50,276 nt of DNA, taken from NCBI GenBank assembly GCA_023251115.1, contig JAHEZK010000009.1, positions 1 through 50,276 of the forward strand, written 5' to 3'. The position numbers were made by a program, and so were the translations under genes. Positions 43,536 to 50,276 of the stretch are shown one piece after another; within the stretch, counting starts at the first letter, position 1; each line of letters begins with the position of its first letter. The stretch comes from Nitrosomicrobium frigidum (SeqCode). Its GTDB lineage: Archaea; Thermoproteota; Nitrososphaeria; Nitrososphaerales; Nitrososphaeraceae. Under the pieces are notes generated by a model. That model had not been told where the DNA came from and made no database searches. It was given only the letters and a program-made list of their open reading frames with translations.

Positions 43536-44501
43536 TTAGATTGTTATCATGTTGCTGTTTTTTTCTTTTCTCTTAATGGCAAAAATACCAACAGCGTATA
43601 GGGCAATCATGGGTAGAGCAACAAACCACATTGTTACACCGCTTCCATCTGGTGTTATTATAGCGCCAAAGATTGTAATGATTATTATTGCATATCTAAA
43701 GTTTTTTTGCCAGAACCTTGAATCTGTCAGACCGCTCAAAGATAGTGCATACATTAATACTGGAAGCTGAAAGGCTATGCCAAAACCCAATATGAATTGG
43801 AGTACAAATGTTATAAAATCATTGACCGTCAGAAATGTCTCGGCGCCAATTGATTCTCCATATTTGTAGAGAAAGTTGAGTGTAAACGGGATTACAAGAA
43901 TGTAGGAAAACACAACACCGAGTATGAATAAGAGAAATATTGGCAGGATTATTTTGAGGATGTTTAATTTTGAAAATGGCGATCTGATTTTTTTACCTTG
44001 TTCTGCTATCGATTCCTCATAATTTTGTATACCACCATTAGAATCTTGTTTGCCTGATGCTGCGGCTGCACCTTTATCTTTAGTTTTTCTTTTGCTTAAC
44101 ATTTGATCAAATGCCGGGGAAAAGAACCCAAATATTTCCCTGATTACGATGGGAAGAGAACAAATCAAGCCTATTAGCAAGGAAATGTGAACCTGTGCAA
44201 AGAACACTTGACCGGGGGCCGTTTGTATAAGCTTTACCTCCGGCGGAAGTAATGTATCCTTCATGAAAGCTGTCAGCTGGAGGGCTACGTTGTAAAACGG
44301 ATCTGGATATGGATAGTATATCTTTAAATTATTTTGCTGTCCTCCTGCATCCAGCGATGGAAGTTCAATCGGTAGGACTGCCGCCTTTATACCAAAACTC
44401 ATTGCAAAAATAGTGATTATAGCGATGCAAATTACGATATGAATTATTCTAATTCGTAATTCATCGATATGTTCAGCTATTGACATTCCAGATGAAGACA
44501 T
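43536..44501 (-). CDS. tatC: Twin-arginine translocase subunit TatC
   Basis: Six-helix membrane receptor for twin-arginine signal peptides. The N-terminus has EHIDELRIRI, matching the conserved HLxELRxR segment, and IFGFFSPAF corresponds to the conserved FxxF-P region. It is long for TatC (321 versus about 250) because of an insert with a Lys/Glu/Gly-rich stretch (KRKTKDKGAAAASGKQDSN to about IRSPF), which is cytoplasmic by topology. TatA is not in the window. ATG start. Confidence 0.94.
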   Translation of the reverse strand: MSSSGMSIAEHIDELRIRIIHIVICIAIITIFAMSFGIKAAVLPIELPSLDAGGQQNNLKIYYPYPDPFYNVALQLTAFMKDTLLPPEVKLIQTAPGQVFFAQVHISLLIGLICSLPIVIREIFGFFSPAFDQMLSKRKTKDKGAAAASGKQDSNGGIQNYEESIAEQGKKIRSPFSKLNILKIILPIFLLFILGVVFSYILVIPFTLNFLYKYGESIGAETFLTVNDFITFVLQFILGFGIAFQLPVLMYALSLSGLTDSRFWQKNFRYAIIIITIFGAIITPDGSGVTMWFVALPMIALYAVGIFAIKRKEKNSNMITI

Positions 44502-44658
44502 TACAATGTTCGCAATTAGGCAATCAGGATATAATAATTATGTTGATGTGAGTGTGCTAATGTTTACCGAACGTATTGAATCAGCTTATGAAGAGAACCT
44601 ATTGGTTCCATAATTTCATATCTAAATCCTTTTAGAAGGTGAAAACCAATAGAAGTTC

Positions 44659-44976
44659 ATGCAATATCACAAGGCTTCTATTATAGGTCTTGAACGATCT
44701 AAAAAGGCGCAGCTAAAGCTATTTGATTACACTGGATATGCCATGTTAACGTACACCACAAAACAAGATGGTAATGGGTTTGCACCTGTTGGCGAAGAAA
44801 TGCTAGTAGCTAAAATGGAAAGGGAAGCTGATGCCATGTTGTTTTTGTGTGATAATGATGGTTACGCCAAGGCCCAATCAAAACCGTTACCAAAAGAAAA
44901 AGCCGAAGAAGCATATAAAAAAATGTTAAATGACGGCATTTCGGAATTTAAGGGTCAGATAAAGACAGTTTCATAA
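44659..44976 (+). CDS. Small protein of unknown function
   Basis: I do not recognise this 105-residue soluble protein. It starts MQYHKASIIGLERSKKAQLKLFDYTGYAML, contains a likely helix (VGEEMLVAKMEREADAMLFLC), and ends KMLNDGISEFKGQIKTVS. It lies alone between the divergent tatC and a convergent pyrH operon. Codon use and ATG start support a real gene. Confidence 0.65.
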   Translation: MQYHKASIIGLERSKKAQLKLFDYTGYAMLTYTTKQDGNGFAPVGEEMLVAKMEREADAMLFLCDNDGYAKAQSKPLPKEKAEEAYKKMLNDGISEFKGQIKTVS

Positions 44977-44984
44977 TTTCGTAG

Positions 44985-45027
44985 CTCGTAATAGCTGACG
45001 CACATTACGAGGAAGGTGAATTTTTTT
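44985..45027 (+). terminator. Stem-loop followed by T-tract
   Basis: CTCGTAAT (44985-44992) pairs with ATTACGAG (45004-45011), with an 11-base loop, then TTTTTTT at 45021-45027. It begins 9 bases after the stop of the small upstream gene, so it is a probable transcript end for that gene. The remaining gap up to the converging pyrH gene shows nothing else. Confidence 0.5.
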
Positions 45028-45171
45028 AATAAACGAAAATTCGATTTTGAATGTTTTATTATATCATGCTCTAAAACATGAGCGTTACTCTCTAGAATAA
45101 CTTTAAAAGCAAATTACTGCGGTAAGTAATGAACGCCACTAATAGCGATACCCAGAGAATGTCATACAAAA

Positions 45172-45879
45172 CTAAGCAGTAATCTTTGTTCCGCTTTGAC
45201 TATTTTTCATTACAAGGTTCCTAATGACTTTGGGATCTGATTTTATGACCCATGTAGGAATTTTGGATCTCTCTATTACCTTTAATGCAACGATATCCAT
45301 AAGATCGTAACTTCCTGCCTGAGTGCTCTCGGTATTCAAGAGGTCCATGCATTTTTTTATCGTAATTTCTTTGAACATTTTTGCTTTAGGATTCTTGTTT
45401 GGATCAGAATTATAAATTCCGTCAACATCTGTCGCATTCAGGAATCTATCAGCTTTAATTTTTTCGCAAATAAGAGCTGCTGTGGCATTTGTACTCTGAC
45501 CTGGATGAAGACCGCCACTGACTATTATTTTTCCTGATTCACAGGCAATACTGATTTCTTCAAGGCTGCTAGGAATAACTGGATAAACAGAATCTCCTAG
45601 AGCTGCAGACAGTAACATTGCATTTAGCCTTGATATTTCAATGCCCATTATGTCAAGACTACTTTCATCAGAGCCCAATGACCTTGCCAAGTTAACATAA
45701 TGCCGAGCAATTATTCCACCTCCAGAGACTACAACTGGTTGAACCCTAGTTTGCATTTCAACTAAAAGTTGAGCGTATTGCTTTAGCAATTGAGATGTAG
45801 TCTTGAAATTAAAAACACTACCACTTAATTTTATAACTAGAATTTTCTTCTTTTGTTTTAATGTCTGGGAGATCTTCAT
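45172..45879 (-). CDS. pyrH: UMP kinase, archaeal type
   Basis: Phosphorylates UMP to UDP. The amino-acid-kinase fold begins ILVIKLSGSVF, has VVVSGGGIIAR, and the archaeal-type loop IVSGGLHPGQSTNATAALICEK, followed by ATDVDGIYNSDPNKNP. 235 residues. Its ATG overlaps the stop of the upstream HD gene by 4 bases. It is the last gene in tmk-HD-pyrH. Confidence 0.95.
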   Translation of the reverse strand: MKISQTLKQKKKILVIKLSGSVFNFKTTSQLLKQYAQLLVEMQTRVQPVVVSGGGIIARHYVNLARSLGSDESSLDIMGIEISRLNAMLLSAALGDSVYPVIPSSLEEISIACESGKIIVSGGLHPGQSTNATAALICEKIKADRFLNATDVDGIYNSDPNKNPKAKMFKEITIKKCMDLLNTESTQAGSYDLMDIVALKVIERSKIPTWVIKSDPKVIRNLVMKNSQSGTKITA

Positions 45880-47117
45880 TGCTTTTCGGGTAACTCCTTA
45901 TCTAACACATCATTTGATATTTTTGTAATTTTTTTTCGATCCTTATGGTTGGTATATACCCTAATCATATCAAGATAACCTGTTATTGAATTTACCAAAG
46001 GCAGATTAGAAACTGGTTGTTTAAAGAATTCGTCCTCGCTAACAAGAAGAATTGATTTCATTTCTTGCTTGTTTGGCGCAAGTGGCACTAGTGAAATGCC
46101 ATAGGTATCAAGAAAAATTTTTTTCTCATCAATTTTAGCCAATCTTGCAATTTCCAATCTCAATTCTTCAATTTTATCTCTATTTAACTTTGTATAATTG
46201 TCTTGTTTTCGAATAAATCTCTCATATACACATTTTAGTAATTTCCTATCCAAATAGTTGGAAATCATTTCTTGTGCAGCTTTGTTATTTTGTGGTGATG
46301 AGATACTGCAAACTATGCTTTCATCTGTTAGGTTAAGATAATCAGTCAATGCTAACCCTCTTAGGTTTAATATATCACTTGAGAGCAAGATAGAGTGCAG
46401 TAGCATTACTTCAGCAGATCGAACTGTCTTGTGGAAATAGACTGCCCGGAACATCTCAAAACGCGAAATTATCATTGATTCAAAAGAGTAAAAGGATGAG
46501 ATGTCTAAAGCTAGGCTTTTACTGTCAGTTACCCTGAATGAATTAATAATCCTGTTATAATCGACTTTTCCGTACTCTACTCCCGTAAAGAATCCATCTC
46601 GAGGAAGATAATCCATCAGGTCCGACGAAAGACTTCCTGAAATTATTTCATTTTTGAATTTTACTTTTGAATTACCAAAAGAAATCTCACTTATCGTTTG
46701 TGGAGAAAAGCCATAATCAGAAAGAATATCACCTAATTCAGTCTTACATATTATTTTGGCCCCAAGAGTTTCATGATTACTGTTGCCTGTAACCTTTAGT
46801 GCTTCTTCAAAGAGATGTGAAAAAGGTCCATGACCAATATCGTGTAGAAGAGATGCTACCCGTAGCTCCTGAATTGATTCTTTGTCTATTACCCCTATAG
46901 AAAATAGATGTTCTCCTGCCAAACCTGCCACATGCATTGTTCCCAAAGAGTGTTCAAACCGTGAGTGTTGGGCTGCCGGATATACCAGATGAGCGCCTGC
47001 CAATTGTTTAATTCTTCTTAATCGTTGAAAAACGTTTGAATCAATTATCTTTTTTTCTAGCTCTGTAAACCTGATAAACTTGTGAATAGGATCGGTTATT
47101 TCTCCAACGAATTTCAT
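45876..47117 (-). CDS. HD-domain phosphohydrolase (dNTPase/SAMHD1-like)
   Basis: The metal site consists of His56 (RFEHSLGT), His92-Asp93 (LLHDIGHGPFSH) and a later Asp in DLMDYLPRDGFF. The surrounding FQRLRRIKQL ... HSRFEHSLG segment is typical of dNTP triphosphohydrolase-like HD enzymes. 413 residues. It is sandwiched between two nucleotide kinases and overlaps pyrH, so hydrolysis of nucleotides, possibly dNTPs, fits the context. The substrate is not proved by sequence. Confidence 0.9.
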   Translation of the reverse strand: MKFVGEITDPIHKFIRFTELEKKIIDSNVFQRLRRIKQLAGAHLVYPAAQHSRFEHSLGTMHVAGLAGEHLFSIGVIDKESIQELRVASLLHDIGHGPFSHLFEEALKVTGNSNHETLGAKIICKTELGDILSDYGFSPQTISEISFGNSKVKFKNEIISGSLSSDLMDYLPRDGFFTGVEYGKVDYNRIINSFRVTDSKSLALDISSFYSFESMIISRFEMFRAVYFHKTVRSAEVMLLHSILLSSDILNLRGLALTDYLNLTDESIVCSISSPQNNKAAQEMISNYLDRKLLKCVYERFIRKQDNYTKLNRDKIEELRLEIARLAKIDEKKIFLDTYGISLVPLAPNKQEMKSILLVSEDEFFKQPVSNLPLVNSITGYLDMIRVYTNHKDRKKITKISNDVLDKELPEKQ

Positions 47118-47149
47118 GTCGTGTAAATAGAATTGAACATCACATTGAA

Positions 47150-47737
47150 TTAAATTTTCACAGTATTTCTTACTATTCTAAGTACCTGACTATGAACATC
47201 GTCGACTGATTTTTCTCCGTCAATAACATACCACTTGAATTTTTTTGCAAGAAGCCTGTATGTCTTTTTTACTTTGCGAATTAACTCGCGGTCTTTTTCA
47301 AAGGTATCAATGACACTATTTTTAGATCTAGTAACCAGGGTTTCTGTTTTGATATCTATGACTATTACAAGATCTGCTTTTGGCAATCCTTCATCCAACG
47401 CAACAAGCCAGTCTAATTCCAATCCCTTTGAGACTCCATAGACAAGATTGGATTGATAGTATCTGTTCATGATAATTGTGGTTCCTTTGGCAATTACTCT
47501 GTCTATTTCGGTCTTTTTCTCCCATCTGTTTGCAGAAAGAAGCATCATTTTCACCTGATCCGAGTAAACTCTTTTTCCATCAAGAAATTGCTTTATCTCT
47601 TTACCAATTGGAGTAGTATAATCGGGGAAATCAAATTTGACACACTTGCTTTTGAATTTCTTTAATAGTAAATTTGCCTGTGTTGTTTTGCCTGCCTTGT
47701 CAATTCCTTCTATTACGATGATCTTACCCTTACGCAA
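47150..47737 (-). CDS. tmk: Thymidylate kinase
   Basis: Phosphorylates dTMP. The P-loop is GIDKAGKTT (10-18). DFPDYTTPIGKEI, RWEKKTEID and MNRYYQSNLVYG (the DR-Y motif in the form NRY) follow. 195 residues. Start is TTG at 47737. The HD gene begins 32 bases downstream, so tmk, the HD gene and pyrH are probably one transcript. Confidence 0.93.
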   Translation of the reverse strand: MRKGKIIVIEGIDKAGKTTQANLLLKKFKSKCVKFDFPDYTTPIGKEIKQFLDGKRVYSDQVKMMLLSANRWEKKTEIDRVIAKGTTIIMNRYYQSNLVYGVSKGLELDWLVALDEGLPKADLVIVIDIKTETLVTRSKNSVIDTFEKDRELIRKVKKTYRLLAKKFKWYVIDGEKSVDDVHSQVLRIVRNTVKI

Positions 47738-47950
47738 ACACTTTGTTTGAAATGAGTCATAAATAAAAAGTATGTTAAAATCAAATAAGAAACAATGGCA
47801 ATCCCCTCTAGCTTCCCGGGCCTGTAAAACTTAATTGTATTTGTTTTGAAAACGTATTGTCCGTACATCAAATCTCAAAGCTTTTTCTTATATCTGATTT
47901 CTTCGGCCATTCAATCACTTGTAAAGTAAAGCAGTTCAGCTTGAGCGACT

Positions 47951-48391
47951 TTATCCACAGTCAATATTTCCTTCGAAAGTTCCTTTCCAACCTGTGTCAG
48001 CTCGAACTTGCATTTTTCCGTTATTTCCACAGTCGCCATGGATTGAAATATTTGCCTTATTATCCAATCCACAAATATTACTTGTCGTCTCTTTACCACC
48101 TAAATCATAGTTTTTCTTGTCTATTTTGCCAGAATCAAGGTAGCCGCCATTGCTTGTCTTGTCGTCAGAAGAGTCATCAAGGACTACTTCCCAACTTCCA
48201 AAGATAGGCAAATCGTTCAAAAATGCACTGAATGAAAGTTCGCCCTTTTCTGACTTGCCACCAGGACAACTGATTGTGCCCGCCCCATTTCCTGATGTTC
48301 CTAATCCATGGGCAACAGTAGCGGCAGAAAATAAGGTTATCATGAAAAGTAGTAATACTTTCACTTTAATTCCGCCCTCCAAATTCATCAT
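47951..48391 (-). CDS. Small secreted protein of unknown function
   Basis: From the ATG at 48391 the protein has a signal peptide (VKVLLLFMITLFSAATVAHG) and a mature part of about 115 residues with several cysteines (ISCPGG, SNICGL, HGDCGN, NIDCG) that could form two disulfides. A minus-strand TATA-like TATATAAATT (48411-48420) is 20-29 bases upstream of this ATG, so the longer frame from 48463 is less likely. The family is not recognised. Confidence 0.75.
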   Translation of the reverse strand: MMNLEGGIKVKVLLLFMITLFSAATVAHGLGTSGNGAGTISCPGGKSEKGELSFSAFLNDLPIFGSWEVVLDDSSDDKTSNGGYLDSGKIDKKNYDLGGKETTSNICGLDNKANISIHGDCGNNGKMQVRADTGWKGTFEGNIDCG

Positions 48392-48410
48392 TGTGTCTGG
48401 AATGCAAAAT

Positions 48411-48420
48411 AATTTATATA
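48411..48420 (-). promoter_or_regulatory. TATA-like box of the small secreted-protein gene
   Basis: TATATAAATT on the minus strand lies 20-29 bases before the ATG at 48391. This spacing decides the start in favour of that ATG and a leaderless mRNA. Confidence 0.5.
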
Positions 48421-48500
48421 TTATGTAGAGTGATTCCAGATCATAAATAGGAAAAAATGACACGAATCATTTAACACTTGACAATATCCTAATAAAGTTT

Positions 48501-48529
48501 ATCATTAATGATTATCAATAACGATTATC
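48501..48529 (+). promoter_or_regulatory. Palindrome and direct repeats upstream of amoC
   Basis: ATCATTAATGAT (48501-48512) is a perfect palindrome. It runs into GATTATC (48510-48516), which is repeated at 48523-48529. The cluster is about 150-180 bases before the amoC ATG in a 217-base gap. It could be a regulator-binding site for amoC or for the divergent secreted-protein gene. No gene is found in the gap. Confidence 0.4.
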
Positions 48530-48647
48530 TTTTGATTAGTCTAAATTTATTATGTATGTGTTGAAACCAGAAGAATAATTGGCAAATATCTGCACTTATG
48601 ATACAGATTTTATATTGAATTTTCCAGTTTCTATATCTTCAAGTTAT

Positions 48648-48654
48648 TATAAAA
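48648..48654 (+). promoter_or_regulatory. TATA box of amoC
   Basis: TATAAAA lies 27-33 bases before the amoC ATG. Transcription would begin only a few bases before the start codon, with no room for a usual ribosome-binding site. Confidence 0.6.
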
Positions 48655-48680
48655 GATCGATTAATAACGTGTGAACTAAA

Positions 48681-49244
48681 ATGGCACAGATGCCGGCTTT
48701 AATTCCAAAAGAAGTAGAAATCCAAAGATTAAAGAAAATCTACATTATGGTCATTATGCTGGGTTCAATCGCAGCATCCGTAGAAGTAGATAACTTTGTT
48801 GATGGATCTCTTCATCAAACCGCAATTAGAGACAGTGCATTTACACCAGCTCATTGGTGGTTATACAGCCACTTTGTAGCCCTCCCATTAGGTTGGGGAT
48901 TTGTGGCAATGTATGACAGAAGGGTACCCGTACTAAGGGGTCCTGGAAACTCAATGAACACTGGTCTAAAGATAACCATCATAGGCTATCTTGCAACCAT
49001 GTTTACAATTGGTGTAAATGAAATGTGGCACTTTTGGTTTGTGGAAGAAATTTTCGCAGTTCCAAATCACTGGATGTTTAACATGGGAGTCGTAGTGGCT
49101 TTCATGGGTGCTCTTGCATACGTAGTAAGAGTATACGCGCGTCTAGTAGAATTGGGTGCTGAAACTCCTGGAAAGAATCCATACGTGGCTGAAATGTACA
49201 AGCTTGCACTTGAAGGAAAGCTGTACAGCAGATCTATTCCATAA
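48681..49244 (+). CDS. amoC: Ammonia monooxygenase subunit C
   Basis: Membrane subunit of archaeal ammonia monooxygenase, which oxidises ammonia to hydroxylamine. Full-length archaeal AmoC of 187 residues: EVEIQRLKKIYIMVIMLGS, SAFTPAHWWLYSHFVALPLGWGF, GVNEMWHFWFVEEIFAVPNHW and VVRVYARLVELG are diagnostic. The His and Asp/Glu residues in these helices (HWWLYSH, NEMWHFW, NHW) are likely metal ligands. amoA and amoB are not adjacent, so this is a solitary amoC copy, as known in Nitrososphaerales. A strong TATA box precedes it and a T-tract follows. Confidence 0.98.
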   Translation: MAQMPALIPKEVEIQRLKKIYIMVIMLGSIAASVEVDNFVDGSLHQTAIRDSAFTPAHWWLYSHFVALPLGWGFVAMYDRRVPVLRGPGNSMNTGLKITIIGYLATMFTIGVNEMWHFWFVEEIFAVPNHWMFNMGVVVAFMGALAYVVRVYARLVELGAETPGKNPYVAEMYKLALEGKLYSRSIP

Positions 49245-49286
49245 GCTAACTGTCACACTGTCGATAAAAGCAGGAAAACGACTACC

Positions 49287-49302
49287 TTTTTTTTCTTTTT
49301 TT
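49287..49302 (+). terminator. T-tract terminator after amoC
   Basis: Eight T, one C and seven T lie about 42 bases after the amoC stop codon. Oligo-T runs are the usual archaeal termination signal, so amoC is probably a single-gene transcript. Confidence 0.65.
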
Positions 49303-49459
49303 AATAAACAAGTCCTAGTGGATAGTAGGGCCTATTGACAACATTGCTTCACATTTGATATTTGCATTTATTGCATCCATACTGCATCACGAGAAATGCA
49401 ATTTATCAAGTCCAACTATTTGAAAATATTCTTATATAGAAATATGCATTAAACAATTG

Positions 49460-50233
49460 ATGGCTGATAATTCTGGATTTTCTTTGAAAGTTCTTGAAAA
49501 CGAAATACAAGATAAAGATAGACAGATAGTACGAATTGATTCGGAAATTATGCATATGCTAAACATAACTGAGGGCGCCATTGTTAATATCATTGGTCCC
49601 AAAAACAGTACCAGTATTATTTGTCTTTCATTGCACCCTACTGATGAGATAAAAGATAATAAGAATAACAATAAAAATAGCAACAAAAATACTACTGATA
49701 AAATAATTCGAATCGATGCCAAAACAAGAGATTTTATCGGTACCAATATAGGGGATAGTGTCACTATCATGAAAATTGTTCTGGCTGAAAATGATAACAG
49801 ACCTGGGAAGATGAACATTGAATCAACTGACGATACTGCAAATTCCATAATAATAAATGGGTCTTGTATTAATTTTGATAGAGAACGTCCAAAGATAATG
49901 GAATTCCTGGGATCTCTTCAAAAAGAAGTACATATGGACAGTATCTATTGCAAGTGTTACGCTAATGGCAAAAAAACTCTAGGATGGGACTTTTTTCATG
50001 TTGCCCTAGACTTGAGACTGGTACAAAGATTGATTGAAATACACCCTGAAATCAACAAGCAGGAAGCAGCAAGTCTAGAAGAACGATTTGTGCTATGGTT
50101 ATATGCAAAATTTAGAAAAAGAAAACTTGATTATCACATGAAAGTTAGCGAAATTCCTTATGAATCGGTAACCGGATTTCGACTAAACCCAAATGATTTC
50201 AGGAATATTGAAGATATGGAAAGTATGCGTTAA
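49460..50233 (+). CDS. Cdc48 N-domain-like protein without AAA module, unknown C-terminal domain
   Basis: Residues about 12-105 resemble the double-psi barrel of the Cdc48/VAT N-domain: QIVRIDSEIMHMLNITEGAIVNIIG, then IIRIDAKTRDFIGTNIGDSVTIMK, the same two-half pattern. An Asn/Lys-rich insert (NKNNNKNSNKN) separates the halves. The remaining 150 residues (from GSCINFDRERPKI) are soluble and not recognised. No Walker motifs are present. The frame opens at TTG 49457, but ATG 49460 is the likely start. It is co-directional with amoC but separated by a terminator. A substrate- or partner-binding adaptor is a guess. Confidence 0.75.
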   Translation: MADNSGFSLKVLENEIQDKDRQIVRIDSEIMHMLNITEGAIVNIIGPKNSTSIICLSLHPTDEIKDNKNNNKNSNKNTTDKIIRIDAKTRDFIGTNIGDSVTIMKIVLAENDNRPGKMNIESTDDTANSIIINGSCINFDRERPKIMEFLGSLQKEVHMDSIYCKCYANGKKTLGWDFFHVALDLRLVQRLIEIHPEINKQEAASLEERFVLWLYAKFRKRKLDYHMKVSEIPYESVTGFRLNPNDFRNIEDMESMR

Positions 50234-50276
50234 CTTTTCCTTATCACAAAACCTTACATTTTCAAAATGAAGATAC

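Noticed and set aside
47857-48207. Plus-strand open frame of 116 codons
   Set aside because: It is antisense to the small secreted protein, with Ser/Cys/Leu-rich shadow composition and no known motif.

Overview
The window is chromosomal DNA of an ammonia-oxidising archaeon (Thaumarchaeota/Nitrososphaeria). The diagnostic genes are a thaumarchaeal amoC at 48681-49244, an archaeal Orc1/Cdc6, ribosomal protein S26e, aIF2-beta, archaeal-type ThrRS and a B-family DNA polymerase. Low GC, several secreted proteins, Asn/Gln-rich inserts and an exopolysaccharide-like cluster suggest a soil Nitrososphaerales member of the Nitrososphaera/Nitrosocosmicus type, but the species cannot be fixed from sequence alone. 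Many genes start at TTG or GTG. Several starts lie about 25-30 bases downstream of a TATA-like box, as expected for leaderless archaeal mRNAs.

Layout. 1-4200: tRNA-Arg(GCG), a methionine synthase split into two genes, and a small unknown gene. 4209-7121 (minus): trpC-trpB-trpA. 7365-11304: mostly secreted or membrane proteins (one interrupted by an in-frame stop, an FxLYD protein, a CHRD protein, a DUF4328 protein) and a stand-alone response regulator. 11305-14752: a repeat-rich, AT-rich candidate replication origin next to cdc6, a winged-helix gene and CTP synthase. 14754-20440: NAD kinase fused to a winged helix, PfkB kinase, S26e, CDP-alcohol phosphotransferase, a secreted matrixin-like protease, aIF2-beta, an unknown gene and a seven-iron ferredoxin. 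20580-24511: DegT aminotransferase, an intron-containing tRNA-Ser(TGA), a membrane-anchored sugar dehydrogenase and a class II HMG-CoA reductase.

24644-31674 is a tightly packed histidine operon, hisG-hisD-hisC-HAD-hisB-hisH-hisA-hisF. The embedded HAD phosphatase is the obvious candidate for histidinol-phosphate phosphatase; hisI/hisE are not present. 31739-37406 groups a hyaluronan/cellulose-synthase-like GT2, a short UDP-glucose-dehydrogenase-like protein, a secreted GH5-like hydrolase and a polytopic glycosyltransferase, a plausible surface-polysaccharide locus. 37472-44501 holds thrS, a small zinc-finger-like protein, an arginase/agmatinase-family enzyme, PolB and TatC. 45172-47737 (minus) is a nucleotide-metabolism operon, tmk-HD hydrolase-pyrH. 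47951-50233 carries a small secreted protein, a solitary amoC, and a protein whose N-terminus resembles the Cdc48 N-domain without any AAA module.

Most genes are ordinary core metabolism and information processing. The most unusual items are the tRNA-Ser with an apparent D-loop intron plus an anticodon-loop intron, the nested inverted repeats beside cdc6, the in-frame stop in a secreted protein, the NAD kinase-winged helix fusion, the HAD gene in the his operon, the polysaccharide cluster with an atypical dehydrogenase, and the Cdc48-N-like protein beside amoC. No CRISPR array, insertion sequence, prophage or rRNA was seen.
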